Part shown: one piece after another, positions 23,390 through 36,137 of the stretch
Layout of the letters: each line of letters opens with the position of its first letter
How positions within the stretch are numbered: position 1 is the stretch's first letter
NCBI GenBank assembly: GCA_026120185.1
Contig: JANUWF010001819.1
Coordinates: 1,984,001-2,048,000, forward strand
DNA length: 64,000 bases
Direction: 5' to 3'
Source of the DNA: Voacanga thouarsii
Lineage: Eukaryota; Streptophyta; Magnoliopsida; Gentianales; Apocynaceae
The notes under the pieces: generated by a model
What the model was told of the DNA's origin: nothing
The model's input: the letters and a program-made list of their open reading frames with translations, nothing else
Databases searched by the model: none
Translations under genes and position numbers: made by a program

Positions 23390-23700
23390 GTAGATATATC
23401 GACAACAACTTCCTTGTCCTTTTTCTTTACAAGCATTTGAGTGGCAGCAACTGATTTCTTTGCCATTGTTTTGCTTTTCTTGGTTTCCTTTACTTTTGGT
23501 TCAGTCCCTTTACTAGGTTTTGGAAGTTTATCCATGGCAGATGAAGTTGGAGGGTTTGGTTTGTCTGGTTTTGTTGAGAGAACGAAGTATTAAAAAGGTA
23601 ACTTTTTAGGGATATGAAAATATATTCTGACAAAGAGAGAGTGTGTTTGTGGCCGGAATGGACAAAAGGCATAGATGTTTAGAATTTAAAAAATTTGAAA
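23390..23700 (-). pseudogene. Extra ORF of element A, lysine-rich N-terminal part
   Basis: Minus-strand reading contains MDKLPKPSKGTEPKVKETKK and MLVKKKDKEVVVD, strongly basic, and runs into the B insertion point. On the other side (3175 downward) the same frame continues for 14 codons to a stop, so this is the upstream part of the disrupted extra ORF. The function of this ORF is unknown; the envelope-like label comes from its position. Confidence 0.55.
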
Positions 23701-23960
23701 ATTTTAGACACAGATATTGTCCATCCGATTTACTTGTCCAAAATGTATGTCACATGCGGCCATAGGATGCTGTTGTTTTGGACATGGAACTTAATCCAAA
23801 ATGCCCATCCAATTTTGACATAGAATATTTCGACTTGAGAGATGGTTCTAGGGAGGGGATTTTGGATTCACTTCGTCCAAACATAACATCCAAAATCTCC
23901 ATCTGAAATCAGAAATCTTTAGGAACCGGCAAGAATAAACAATTAACTGCAGCAAAATCA
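23701..23960 (-). other. Spacer between RNase H and the extra ORF of element A
   Basis: Non-coding on both strands. It resembles part of the A LTR/leader style (ACATCCAAAATC, GGGATTTTGGATTC words) but no distinct feature is identified. Confidence 0.4.
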
Positions 23961-24683
23961 TTAGTTACATAATCTGGTAATTCCCAATCCTCTCCTCAAA
24001 TGATTGAATCTATCATTAGCCAGTGGTTTGGTGAATATATCTGCAAGTTGATTATTAGTAGAAATGTATTCAATACAATCATCACCCTTAAACGCATGAT
24101 CTCTAATATAGTGATACTTAATCTCAATGTGCTTAGTTCTTGAGTGCTGAATAGGATTTTTAGTTAAAATTATAACACTAGTGTTGTTACATAGAATATG
24201 AACACATTTAAAATTAAGACCAAAGTCGAGTAAAGTATGTTTCATCCATAAAATTTGACCACAACAACTTTCTGCAACTATATATTCTGCTTCGATTGTT
24301 GAAAGAGATACACAAGTTTGCTTCTTGTTGTACCAAAAGACTAAGGAGTGCCCAAGAAATTGACAATGTCCACATGTACTTTTTCTTTCAACTTTACAAC
24401 TTGCACAATCTGCATTCATATATCTTATAAAATCAAAAGAGTTAGTTCGAGAATACCATGGACCATAATCATGTGTCCCAACCAAGTATCTAAAGATACG
24501 TTTTACAACACATAAGTATGATTCTTTAGGACAAGATTGAAATCTTGTACAAAGACAAACAGAGAATATGATGTCAGGACAGCTAGTACTAATATTTAGA
24601 AGACTTCCAATCATACCTCGATACTTTGATTCGTCTACCTTCTTACCATTTTCATCTTTGTTAAGCTTTAATGAAGTGCTCAT
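23961..24683 (-). pseudogene. RNase H region of element A (240 open codons)
   Basis: Longest open coding stretch of A. It includes the RT-RNase H connection (KYRGMIGSLLNIS; CPDIIFSVCLCTRFQ), then RKSTCGHCQFLGHSLVFWYNK, SLSTIEAEYIVAESCC, LTKNPIQHSRTKHIEIKYH and the C-terminal NNQLADIFTKPLANDRF, with a natural stop at 23961-23963. Two positions usually Asp read Asn (YMNAD for YSDAD-like, CNN for CDN), so catalysis is doubtful. It is a fragment of the polyprotein, not a separate gene; the frame is broken upstream. Confidence 0.85.
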
Positions 24684-25500
24684 AGGCGTACTGATTTCCT
24701 TTGCTTGGTTTATTTCAAACCTTTTGAGTAGTTCTTTAGCATACTTAGCTTGATTTAGGAAGATCCCATCTTGGTTTTCTTAATTTGTAAACTGAGAAAG
24801 AAATTGAGTTCTCCCATCATATTCATTTCAAACTCTTGTTGTATAGTCTTTGTAAACTTCTTACATAAAGATTCATTAGTAGCTCCAAAAATAATGTCAT
24901 AAACATATATTTAAACAATTAAGAGGTCATTAGAATTTTCAACATTGATGAACAATATAGTGTTAATCAAACCTTTTGAAAAGCCTTTTGAAAGAAGAAA
25001 GCCACTAAGTCTTTCATACCAAGCACGTAGAGCTTGTTTTAAATCATAAAGAGCTTTGGAAAGTTTAAAAACATGATTTGTAAAATGTTTTTGAATAAAA
25101 CTAGGGGGTTGCTCTACATATACTTCTTCTTTAATAAAACCATTTATAAAGGCACTTTAACATCCATTTGATAGAGTATGAAACCTTTTAAAAATGCCAA
25201 AGCAAGCAAAATTCTAATAAATTCTAGTCTAGCAACAAGTGCAAATGTCTCATTATAATCAATGTCATCCTCTTGATTGATTCCTTGGGCAACAAGTCTA
25301 ATTTTGTTTCTAATAATAACATCATGGTCATCAAGTTTATTTCTAAATACCCATTTGGTACCAATCACGGGATGGTCAAGTGGTCTAAGAACAAGTTTTC
25401 AAAACTTGATTTCTTTCGAATTGATTCAATTCTTCTTGCATGGCTATAATCCAAAAATCATCACACAAAGCCACATTAATGTAATCAGGTTCAATACTTG
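24684..25500 (-). pseudogene. Reverse transcriptase of element A
   Basis: Minus-strand fragments: MIGTKWVFRNKLDD, RNKIRLVAQGINQEDDIDY, ARLEFIRILLALAF and LYQMDVK at 25144-25368. A frame change follows, then FINGFIKEEVYVEQPPSF, FKLSKALYDLKQALRAWYERL (about 25010-25080) and VYDIIFGATNE in place of the YVDDIIFG catalytic block (about 24880-24915), where both Asp are disturbed. Several shifts and stops. Its order after integrase is typical copia. Confidence 0.85.
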
Positions 25501-26545
25501 AAAGTAAGGTGAAATTATTAATAAATTACCGTCTGGTTTTGACACACAGTTTGAATCTCTGATAATTTGCTCTTTTAGATGTCTGATTTTGTACTTCCAT
25601 TCTTTTGGTAAGCTTTGATCAACATGATCTTCAGTTTTTTGCTCATTGTCTTCAACTTACTATTCTTCAAATTCTTCTTCTTTGGTATGGTTGTCAAATG
25701 ATAGAGCTTTGTGATGTTTAATGCCATTTTCCTTTGAAGTACCCACATCATCATCATTTTTTCTAGAGGAATATATGTTAAATTCATCAAATTCAATATG
25801 TACGGATTCTTCCATATATAAAGTTTTTTTTTTATTGTACACTCTATATACATTTTCGTTGAAAAGTATCCAAGAAATATAGCATCATCCGATTTGCTAT
25901 CAAATTTTCCAAGATTGTCTCAAGTTTTAAGAACAAAACATTTGCATTTAAAAACTTTAAAATATGAAATAGATGGGACTTTGTCAAATATAAGTTCAAA
26001 TGGTGTTTTTCTAAGAAAGGCCTTAGCATAATACGGTTCATAATGTAGCATAATGTATTCATAGCTTCGATCCAAGAATATTTTGGAAGGGAGTTTTCAA
26101 AAAGTATTGATCTTGCCATTTCTTACAAAGTCCTATTTTTCCTCTCAACCACACCATTTTATTGAGGGGTTTTTGCTGCTGAAAAGTTATGAGAAACAAC
26201 ATTCTCATTACAAAATTTTGTAAACTCATAATTGCAAAATTCTCCATTATTATCACTTCTAATTGAAATTAATTTGCACCCAAGGGAATTTTGAACATGA
26301 TTGAGTAACTTTGAAAATTCAAAAATTGTTTCATCTTTTTATGCAAGAAACACGGTCCAAGTAAATTTTTTAAAAAAATCATCCACTAATACATAAGCAT
26401 ACCTCTTACCTCCAAGGCTAGTAGTCCTTATTGGTCCAAATAAATTTACACGTATAAGTTCAAGAGGTTTTGAGGTTGAAATCATTTTCTCGGGTTTAAA
26501 GGATATTTTGGTTTGTTTTCCAAATTGGCAAGTATCACACAATCG
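25501..26545 (-). pseudogene. Integrase and integrase-RT linker of element A
   Basis: Minus strand: zinc-region end CDTCQFGKQTKISFK, core LIRVNLFGPIRTTSLGG (first Asp reads Asn), SIRSDNNGEFCNYEF, a broken PQ-stop-NGVVERK Glu block and LPKYSWIEAMNTLCYIMNR. An acidic linker follows (SRKNDDDVGTSKENG region, 25660-25850). Stops and shifts occur throughout, so it is inactive. Confidence 0.85.
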
Positions 26546-27100
26546 GTTTTTGTCAAATTTTTATTTTGGACAGTCCTCTAACAAGCTCTTTTGAAAATAA
26601 TCTATTTAGCAAATTAATAGATACATGATCTAACCTTCTATGCCAAAGGTAGCCATCATCATTATTTACGGATAGGCATTTTATATCATGAGTAATAAGA
26701 TCATCAAGATATAATACATAGACATTACTAATATATTTTGCAACAAAAATGATTTCACTATTAGAATTATCAATAATAGTGCATGAATCTTTCTTAAATT
26801 TAACTTTACAACCATTGTCACACAATTATCTAATACTAAACAAGTTATACTTCAATCCATCAATCAATAATACTTGCTTAATAATAGTGGAAGATCCCTT
26901 ACAAATATTACCTATACCGAGTATTTTTTTCCCTTTTTGTGCCTCCAAATGTGATAAATCCATTATTTATAGTTTGAATGTCTTCCATTAGTGTTGCATT
27001 TCCTATCATGTGTTTAGAGCATCTGTTATCTAAGAACTACTTTGTGGAGCTCATCTTTTGTGGCAAATATACCTATACACAGGATGGAATAGTGACTTTT
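26546..27100 (-). pseudogene. Protease and GAG-pre-integrase region of element A
   Basis: Protease site remnant FLDNRCSKHMIGN (the usual DSG is DNR) at about 27000-27045. It is followed by ITFGGTKREKILGIGNI, GLKYNLFSIR, CDNGCKVKFKKDSC and the GAG-pre-integrase block DGYLWHRRLDHVSINLLNRL (26595-26660). At least two stops interrupt it. Confidence 0.82.
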
Positions 27101-28850
27101 GGTACTCACACTGTCTTGGGTCCATGGGGATTAGTAATGGTTCCTTTAATTCTCCACGTTGTTTTCATACTAGATTCCACTTTCTTCCTAACATGACACC
27201 TAGATGTTTTATATCTATGTTTGCCACAATATGTACAACAAATATGAGTCATATATGAAGAATTAACTTTCACAAAATAAGATTTATAATTTCCAACTTT
27301 GTTCACATGCCTATAGCCAAGACCATTTCTGTCCTTAGCTACTGCACTCTAAGCAATCTATTTATATTATCTTTGCCATTTGTGAACTTCTCAATAGATA
27401 TAGTAAGATCATCAACTCTCTTTTTTATGTTATTAAAATCACTAAGCATAATTTCAAAAGAAAGTATTTTGTCACATAAATATTTGTTCTCAAGTGACAT
27501 AAAATACAAGAAGTTGAGATAACATCCTTTTCAATATTTGAACAACTAATAGAATCAAGTAGAGCTTTGTTCTTACTCAATAGATTAGTATTGTCATCTA
27601 ACAAGGAATTAATTTTCATTTTCATTTCCTTGTTTCTTTTGGACAACTTTTTGAATTCATAGAACATGTCAACAAGAAACTTATTTGGATCATCAGAATT
27701 TTCACAGGCAGAATCATGTAATTCAGATACAAAATTAGAAAAAGTAGGATTTACCTTATCTTAGATGGCCATGAAGCATATGTTGGCTGTTTCAATTTCA
27801 AATTCACAATTGTCTTCAGTTTTGGATCCATCTTAGTCTCAAGTCCTAATCAGTCATTTTCTTTTCTTTTTGTTCTGCTTGGCCTATTTTTCTTTAGTTA
27901 TTGGACAGTTAGCAATAAAATGTTTCGTACTCTTACACTCATAACATTGATATTTGAAGGATAAAGTTTGTTCCTTCTTTTTGACAAATTTCTTGCCTTT
28001 TCTGAAGTTGTTTTTTTCGAACATCTTCCTGAACATTCTAGCAATCATGACCAATTCTTCAGTATCTAAATTAGTGCAATAGTCACTTTCAGATTGTTCA
28101 TTGCTGTTAGTTTCATCATCCACAGCTTTCAAGGCAGTTCCTCTTTTGCCTCTATTATCATCATCATGCTTTTGAAACTTTTTAACTTTCATTTAATGAG
28201 TCAAGAGAGATCCAATCAGTTCTTCGATTGGTAGGTGTTTCAAGTCTTTAAATTCTTCCACAACCAAGGCTTAAGCTACCAGCTTTTTGGCAAGGCATCG
28301 GGTATTTTTCTATTTTGCTCTTTAAGGGAATAGATTTTCCTATATGCCTTTAATCTATTCATAATGTTTGTAAATCTAATTAACATATCAGTTATGTTCT
28401 TATTTGGTTTCATGGTAAACAACTTATAGTTATGGATTAAGAGTCCTAACTTTGATTCCTTTACTTGATTTGTCCCCTCCTGAGTGACTTCAAGTAATTT
28501 TCACATTTCATAGGTTGAATCACAACCACTAACCCATTTGTATTCATTAGCATCAAGGGTACAATATAGAACATTCATAGTCTAAAAATTCAAGGTCATT
28601 TTTGAAGCATCTTCACTATCATAATCATCATTTTGTTTAGGTACTTTTCTGCCTTCGATAGTTTTAGATGGGACAAACAGTCCCTTTTCAATCAGGTTCT
28701 CATAGCTCAAAGTTAATTGAGCATACATAGATCTTTATTCGATTTTTTCAGAAGGTATAATTGCTTCTATTGAATAATGGTAGTCTGTTTGTTGAAGACC
28801 TTTCAATGCACGGTAGAGAAGAAGTGTTTGCCATTCAGATCTTTCCTACA
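27101..28850 (-). pseudogene. Gag of element A
   Basis: Minus strand. The N-terminal UBN2-like part lies at about 28200-28850 (LLIHNYKLFTMKPNKNITDM, RFTNIMNRLKAYRK) with several stops. A 102-codon stretch at 27884-28192 has TALKAVDDETNSNEQSESD, ELVMIARMFRKMFEK, a basic run and the CCHC knuckle CYECKSTKHFIANC. A coiled-coil segment follows at 27425-27667 (KLSKRNKEMKMKINSLLDDN). This arrangement of an acidic/serine stretch, LIAR-like motif, CYEC knuckle and coiled coil is characteristic of Sirevirus gag (family knowledge). Confidence 0.87.
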
Positions 28851-28882
28851 AGGCTGTTAGATCGAAAATAATATAGACTAAA

Positions 28883-28893
28883 CTTTGATACCA
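28883..28893 (-). other. Primer-binding site of element A
   Basis: Minus-strand TGGTATCAAAG, two bases beyond the LTR end (TTTATCA). It matches initiator-Met tRNA with one change from TGGTATCAGAG. Confidence 0.85.
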
Positions 28894-28895
28894 AT

Positions 28896-30399
28896 TGATA
28901 AACCTTATAAAGGGTGAATAAAATTTATGATAAACAATGCAAAATTTTAAAGTCTTTTGAAACCTGTAAAAAAAGAATAAAAAAATGTGTGTATGTTGAA
29001 AAACAGATTTTCTGTGCAGCTTTAAGTGTGCAGCCAAAGATCTTTCAAAACTCCACTAAATGATGAGAAGAGAGACTACATTAAGGATGGATAGATAAAG
29101 CATCAACAATCATTTTACCCTACTATACAAATGTCTTTAATCAAATCAGTGAATACATGGAAGAATGCGATGTTTACAAATTAGATAATCAGTAAAATCA
29201 CAGTTATAAATTTTAGAATAAATACAAAGGAATAGACCCAATGATTTATCATGGTTCGATCTTTAAATGATCTACATCCACCCCCTTAAGCATACACTTA
29301 AGGATTTCTACTCAACCACTAAAACTTTTTTCCCAAATTAATAGTAGTAGACAACACCAATATTACAACAGAGGGTCACCACACTTAGTTTTACTTCAAA
29401 AACCTCTATACACCTAATAATCAAGGCTTACCCCAATTGGATTTTACTTTCCAAACCTTGATATAATTCAGATTAAAGAGACAATGTAGAAATAGCTCAC
29501 AGATTGAACAGATATAAACCAACTAGAGTACCTTTACCTTTTTACTTTTAGAACAATAGATCTCACTTTGAAGCACAATGTAGATCAAACATTTTTTATT
29601 TTCACAAGTCTTAGGATGTTTCTGAATGTGTTAGCATGTATACTTTTTGAAAATCATGTTTAAATGGTTTTTATAGAGGTAAAAATCAAAGCTGCAATGG
29701 CTAGTAGGCTCGTTGTTGCTATCAGGTTTTGCAGGGATTTTAGACTCACAAGGTGGAAAATTGTGCGTTCGAAAGATGCGTTCAAAAGTTTACTTTATAC
29801 TGAAATACCCATTTTGAAATTACGTAGGCTTTGGCCTTGCAAGGTAGAAAGTTATGCACCTGAAATGTGCGTCCAAAACAACACTTTATACCAAGAAGTA
29901 TATTTTGAATAATTTTAGATTTAAGCACTTTGGAAACACACTTTGGTTGGGCGTTTTGGATTTAGAGGTCCGTCCAAAACCACTCAACTAAGTTTTTATA
30001 AAATAAAAAACTTTTCTTCTAAAATTCTTTTTATGATCAAAACCTGGATTAAAAATATCTTTTTTTAAAAATAACTTTGCGTGCTTCAATATGAAATAAA
30101 TTGAATTTAAAGTAAAGAGACATAAGAAATACAAGTAATACATTAACCATAATTTACTAGTTTATAATTCTTCAAAAGTCTTCATGGTATGCAACTCCTT
30201 TAGGTAGGATTTTGACTTAATCAATCATTCTTGGACTTTATCATCTATCAGTTACTTTGCAATCCTATTTGTAAGATTTTGAAGAATTGTGGTTAAACAT
30301 GACATTTTCAAAAATCCTATCACATACAAATTACACATGTTAGTCCACATCAATATTTGTCATTAATCAAAATATAGGAGAAAGCCCCCTGGGCTAACG
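28896..30399 (-). repeat. 5' LTR of element A
   Basis: 1.5 kb, matching 1-828 over its right half. The minus-strand start reads CGTTAGC, where the other LTR has TGTTAGC, so the terminal T has mutated; the end is TATCA next to the primer site. TATA-like box CTATAAAAACC on the minus strand at 29665-29675. Flank 30400-30404 is TTATT; its partner would lie left of the window. Confidence 0.85.
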
Positions 30400-31112
30400 T
30401 TATTATTCTTTCTATTTTCAACAGTCTTCTTCAAGAACGTAACAAGAATAACAAATTTATGGCCATGAAGTATTTCTTCATTCCTATTGAACGTATAGTT
30501 TAGTACAAAATTTTCAAGACTGGTAATCACAATCTTTCTACACGTATTTAAGAGCACAACATTAGAAGGGTTATTATAGATGTTACCAACAATCCCTTGC
30601 TCCATAGCACTATCCATACTTTCAGTTGTGGCTTGTTCTGAAGCGGTTGTATTCTCCTGAGTGACTATTACCCGATGTAGTTAACATTGTGGTTTCTCTG
30701 CCATTAATAGGGTTTCCAAGTTCTTGAAGTGGTATTTTTGAACAATAAGAGAAAAAGCAAAGACTCTTAGATGGAACTTGATTTCTAGTAGCACAGAGAT
30801 ATAGCCAAGTTGCGATTGATGCATAAAGGATTTAACTGCTTTTGAAACTACACGACTTTTGATTTCTGTCAACCGCCTTAAAGATTGCTTGTTGCCTTGA
30901 ACATATCATAGAAGAAGATATTGTGTGATTGGTTCACTGCTACCTTGTCACAGAGTTTATGTCTTGTCACAATTCTTGTCTACATGCAACACATCTTTGT
31001 AAATATCTAGTGTTCATTTTTTTTAAATAAAATAAAATGATAGACAAGAAACCATATACATAGTTTGACACGGTGTTATAAGTGTCAAAGTGGACAAATC
31101 CCCAATGCCTTT
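30400..31112 (-). other. Region of element C downstream of RNase H
   Basis: Contains two minus-strand open stretches (30363-30617 in part, and 30681-30872) with no recognised family. By position it corresponds to the place of the extra ORF in element A, but I cannot confirm homology. It ends at the LTR of element A. Confidence 0.4.
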
Positions 31113-31700
31113 CTCAGTTCCTAAACCATGTAGTATTCAGTGATTTGGTAAAAATATCAGCTAATTGTTTCTGAGTAGGCACATGCTCTATTTTTACCAA
31201 TCATTGTTCAACAAGATCTCTAATGAAATGATGTCGAATATCAACATGCTTCGTTCGACTGTGTTGAACTAGATTTTTGGAAATGTAAATTGCACTAGTG
31301 TTGTGGCAATACACTATTAGCTCTTGCTGATTAATATTATAGTCTTCAAGCATTTGCTTCATCTAAAGCAACTGAGTGCAACAACTACCTGCAACAATAT
31401 ACTCGGTTTCTGCTATAGATAATGATATACAATTTTACTTCTTGTTGTACCATAATATAAGATTATTTCCCAGATAGAAGCATCCGCCGGATGTACTTTT
31501 CTGGCCATCACAATTTCCTGTGAAATCAACATCACTATATCCAAACAAATGTAAGCTTGAATCCTTGTTAAAGTAAATTCCGTAATTAAAAGTACCACAC
31601 ACATATTTCAGAATTCTTCTAACTACTTTTAAGTGTGATTCTCTAGGACTTGCTTGATGCCTTGCACACACCCCACATTGTAACTGATGTTAGGTCGACT
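31113..31700 (-). pseudogene. RNase H of element C
   Basis: Minus-strand reading in two frames: SPRESHLKVVRRILKYVCGT, FGYSDVDFTGN (catalytic Asp region), QKSTSGGCFYLGNNLILWYN, then after shifts a damaged EAEY region (31390-31440) and VPTQKQLADIFTKSLNTTWF ending near 31130. Stops at about 31437 and elsewhere. Inactive remnant. Confidence 0.85.
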
Positions 31701-32600
31701 TGCTGTAAGATATAATAATCCCCCAATCATACTTCTACATATATGCTCATCAACTTTCTGTACCTTGTCATTTTTTGACAGCTTCTGACAAACACTAATT
31801 GGAGTTCTGATATACTTTGCACCACTCATATGAAACTTCTTCACAAGATTATTGGTGTGTTTAGTTTGAAAGGTAAATACTCCATCTTTTAACTGCTTTA
31901 TCTGCAGAACAAGAAACAAAGTAAGATCTCGAACCATGCTTATTTCAAACTCTATTTGCATGAGTTCAACAAAGTCTTTTGACATGTGTTTAGATATCGA
32001 TCAAAATATGACATCGTTAACATAGACCTGTGTAACAATGAAATCAACTCTAAGTTTTTTTTCACAAACATAAACTTATCAACTCCCCCTCGCTTGTAGC
32101 CTTATATCAATAAGTAGTTCGTTAATTGTTCACACCATGCTCTTGAAGCTTGTTTCAAGCCATAGAGGGCTTTTTTTTTTAATCTGTAGACATAGTTTGG
32201 AAATTCTGGATTAACAAATCCATTAGGTTGTTCAATACAAGCTTCTTTTTGCAGAAATCTATTTTAAAATATACTCTTAACATCCATTTGTTGAAGTATA
32301 ACTTCTTTGCATATGCTACTGCAAGCAATAGTCTAACTGACTCTAATCTAGTAACTGGTGCAAAAGTTTTTTCAAAGTCAATACCTTCAACTTGTGTGTA
32401 GCTTTGTGCCACCAATCTTGCCTTGTTATGTGTTATGTTGCCAAGCTCATCGATCTTGTTCTTATAGACCCATTTTGTTCCAATCACATTTACACCATTT
32501 GGCCTTGCTACAAGTTTCCAAACATCATTTCGGTCAAACCACTGAAGTTCATTTTGCATTGCAAAAATCTACTGCTCATCTATTAGAGCCATTTTGACAT
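31701..32600 (-). pseudogene. Reverse transcriptase of element C
   Basis: Starts with [20 protein letters not shown], then [39 protein letters not shown] and [20 protein letters not shown], the standard copia RT opening (32179-32559). After a frame change come a poorly preserved catalytic region near 32000-32040 and the VFTFQTKHTNNLVKKFHM block (31800-31900). Broken by shifts near 32280 and 32050. Confidence 0.87.
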
Positions 32601-33640
32601 TTTTTGGCTCTAAGTGCTTAAGTATAGCATTAATATTTGACCATTTCTCTATAGTCAACTTTAGGTCTATCCCTGACCTTCTTTAGCTTATCAAGTCCTG
32701 CAATAATCAATTTTGAGGGGGTGATTCTTCTTTATCTTTGATGATAGTATTTTTTGCTAAACTTCCAGCTGCTCCTTGTCAGAATCAGCTCCATTTTATA
32801 TTTCAACAGTACTTGTTTCCTGTGTTGTCCCCTTTATCTGTATAGACCCATCATCATCTTCTTGCGTTATCATTCTCTTTTGCTCCTCCATTAAAATATT
32901 TTTGACAATAACATTGATAGACTCCATAACTGTTAAGCTCCTCTTGTTGAATACATGATAAATCCTATTAGATGAGTAACCAAGAAAGATTCCTTCATCA
33001 CTTTTCTTGTCGAATTTTTTTAGTTGTGCCCTATCATTCAAAATATAGCACTCACTTCTGAACACATGACAATAATTCAGCTGAGACTTACGACCATTCC
33101 AGATTTCATAGGGCATTTTGGTGGGGAATGGTCTAAAATAAGTTATGTTGATGATATGCATTGCCGTGTTAACAGCTTCTGCCCACTAACAGTGTGATAT
33201 CTTCCTCTATAACTCTTACCATATCCTATATTGTTATGTTCTTCCTTTCTGCAATACCTTTCTGTTGGGGTGTTTTTGGAGCTAAAAATTCCTGTTATAT
33301 TCCATTTTTAGCACAAATTTTTCAAACAATGTATTATCAAACTCTCTGCCATTATCACTCCTCAAGTGTTTCACTTTGATTTCCTTGCTATTTTGTGGAT
33401 GCAAACATAACTTATAAAAGGGTTCAAATGCCTCTGATTTTTTACCTAAGAAACACACCCAGATAAATCTTGAATAGTCATCAACACACACCAAGACATA
33501 CCTTTTTCTACCAAAACTCTCTACTTGAGTTAGCCCAAACAAGTTAAGATGAATATGTTATAGAACACTTGATGTGAAACTCTGCTTAACTTGCCTATGG
33601 ATAGATCTTATCTACTTGCTACCTTGGCAGTCTGTACAGA
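32601..33640 (-). pseudogene. Integrase of element C
   Basis: Core blocks on the minus strand: VESFGRKRYVLVCVDDYSRF, KHLRSDNGREFDN (second Asp) and, after a shift, a Glu block region near 33230-33290. The C-terminal part follows (33161 downward): PTKMPYEIWNGRKSQLNYCH and DKKSDEGIFLGYSSNRIYHV. The remaining linker to RT is acidic. Damaged by stops and a frame change. Confidence 0.86.
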
Positions 33641-34323
33641 TTATCTTGTTAATCTTATCGAGTTTCGAAAGACCTCGAACATCATCTGTCTTGATTAGCA
33701 TTTCTCTCTACTTGTGATTAACATAACCAAGCTTTTTGTGCTACAACTCAATCTTATCAAATTTTGTCATCATATATTTAGAATCATTAGATTAATAGCA
33801 ATTGTCTGATGTTCTAGTCACCGTAATCACACAACTACTGGATTTATCAATCACAAGAAAATTTTCTTTGTCAAAGTTAACTACCATATTTTCATCATAA
33901 AGCTGACTTATACTTATCCAATTTGCTCTTAACCCATCTACATACAGAGTCTTGAGTTTAGGTATACCTTTCATGTTCAACATACATGTTTCAACAACCA
34001 TATTCTTTGAACCATCACCAAATGTAACAGAATCGCCATTCTTGCATTCATAGTTGTCAAGGAATAACCTTTTCCTTGTCACGTGCTTCGAACATCTGCT
34101 ATCAAGGTACTGCATATCCTCCATCATTGCTTTTAGAGAAATATGAGCAACATTTGCTCTAAGCTCAGTCTTCCTAATCCAAGTTTACCTCATCATCACA
34201 GATATTTTATCTTTGTCAAACTTGGGTTTAGCAGACTTTCGACCATACCGAAGATCACTAATCTCTTTAAACAACTCATTTACATGTGACCTGTAAGAGA
34301 ACAATAGACACAATAAGGCTTTT
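33641..34323 (-). pseudogene. Protease, GAG-pre-integrase and second zinc motif of element C
   Basis: Minus strand: KKPYCVYCSLTGHM (partial CCHC motif at about 34281-34322, cut by the insertion of D), basic GRKSAKPKFDKDK and a protease site altered to YLDSRCSKHVTRK (usual DSGCS has become DSRCS). Then DSVTFGDGSKNMVVETCMLN, GLRANWISISQLYDENMVV and the start of GAG-pre-integrase. The 111-codon open stretch at 33792-34127 is intact but belongs to the larger broken polyprotein. Confidence 0.83.
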
Positions 34324-36137
34324 TGAAGGCACGGAAAGTGGGAAAACATAGGGCACGCAGCGAAAGCGAATATAAAAAAACTAAAAAAATAAGAACATGA
34401 ATTCCAGGGTAGGGCCGGCGCCAGCTCCAGCTGCCCTAGCTGGTGCCGGTTGCGCCCTGTCCAAATCCTGAGGTTTTAAAATTTTTACCTCTTCTTCTGG
34501 TTCTCAAAAGTGGCTGGACTGGAACATGCGCAACTGGGATAGGTGTGCTGGTAGAAGCCTCTGGTGCAATTTCAGCAAGCTTCCTACTCCGCCTTTACAT
34601 GTATGTGAACGCCGAACTCTCGATCTTCCAATATATGGCCTGCCTAACTACTGTTTGGTGAACAACTAATAGGCTAAGGAATTTTTCTGGAGAGAGAGAG
34701 AGACGTCTGGCCTTTTCCACAAAGAAGAAGCCGTCTCTGAGAGAATGTTCTGTAACAACGACGTTGTTTCCAATCCTCCTGTTTAACCTAAATAAAACCC
34801 TAGGTTAAACTAGACTATGCCATTGGACTCTTAGTTTAACCTTTTGGACTTAATTAATTATTCTAGTTAGAACCAACTTAATGACCCAACAAATAATTAA
34901 TTTTTTTAGCCCAAATAAACCAGTCCAATTAAATAAGCCTAAATAAGTTTAGTCCCAGGTTAATCCCTAATTATTCAAACTGGACCAAAACCCTGAATAA
35001 TTAATTAACTCACTAAACTAATTTAACTAATTCTCTCTCTCCATAGACCTTTGTTGTATTCTAGTCCTATAATTAAATCAGGCTACTTAAATAAAATAAA
35101 TTCTATTTAATTTAATTTAATTCCTTATTCCGTATTTAATTAGGACTCACGGTCTATACTGGGGACCAAAAGACACACTGTCTTGGTTACTAAAATGACC
35201 AAAATACCCTTACTATATAAATAACTGTATTTTATATTTTAAATATTTCCTAATATCACCATAAGGAAATATTGACCCCAAGGACAGTGTTGTGTTAGCA
35301 AAGTCTCCGACCTACAGGTGTAATGACTAAAATACCCCTCTATACATTGCCGTACATTCAGAGAGAAAAAAAGTGTACTAATACCTCTCTAAATGACATC
35401 TACCATCCTTAGGCCTCTAGTCCAATAATACACGACTTCCTAGATTGTTTCTGCTTTCGAAATGAGTTACTTTAAAGCAAACATCCAAGTTATGTTTCTC
35501 AGGGCCCTGGACATTTTAGACCATTCGGACAACCACAAGGGGCGATATAGTACATAAACTATCTTGTACAAGTCTGTCTTAACTAACTAGTCACACATAC
35601 CCAACATGCAAGTATATTGGCCCTACGATAGAACCTCAACTATAGTATATCAAAGCATATGTTTCAGCTTCATCAGACCACCAACTCATACTCAAGTCGT
35701 AGAGTATTAGTCCACGCTGTAGCGGTAGTAGTCTAGGTTTCTACTAAATAGTACTTTTAGAAACTACTACTACAGGTCATGTTCTACGTATTCGAGATAC
35801 GCTTATGTCATGAAGTGAGTGGACTACTCACTGGCTAAAAGTAAGCTATTCCTCATTTAGAATTCATAACATAATAACCTAGATATGATGAGATTTCCAT
35901 TCTCATCAATCAGTTAAAAACAAAAGTTTATGTGTTAAGTAACCCGTGATCCATACCTTACTGTGAAAGACCTCCATTCACATGGACCATTTACTTAAAT
36001 ACAATGGATCTTTTCCAAACGTAATTGTGCAAAAATAAAATTGTAAATTCACAAACAATTTCTGAAAATAAATTCTTTTATTAAAATATTTAATTTTTAC
36101 ATTAGAAACTTAGTCTAAGAGGGCATACATCTCAAGA
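34324..36137 (-). repeat. 3' LTR of element D
   Basis: About 1.81 kb, alignable over its length with 41714-43565. The left end TGAAGGC gives the minus-strand ending GCCTTCA. At the start, minus-strand TCTTGAGATGTATGCC replaces the TGTTGGGATATATGCC of the 5' LTR, so the TG dinucleotide has mutated. Confidence 0.9.

Larger units (their letters stand above)
1..30399 (-). mobile_element. Element A: Sirevirus-like Ty1/copia retrotransposon, interrupted by element B
   Basis: Read on the minus strand the order is 5' LTR (28896-30399), primer site, gag, protease, integrase, RT, RNase H, an extra ORF, polypurine tract and 3' LTR (1-828, cut by the window edge). Position 1 aligns with 29571, so the two ends are copies of one LTR. 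Integrase before RT is the copia order. The gag tail with the CYECK zinc knuckle, the extra ORF after pol and G-rich purine motifs ending in AAAAGGGGGAG are family traits of Sireviruses (established knowledge). Element B (3176-23389) sits inside the extra ORF. The LTR copies differ by roughly 15 percent by eye, so the insertion is old. All coding parts except RNase H carry stops or shifts. Confidence 0.85.

Noticed and set aside
32358..32597. Plus-strand ORFs over element C
   Set aside because: Antisense shadows of the clear minus-strand reverse transcriptase.
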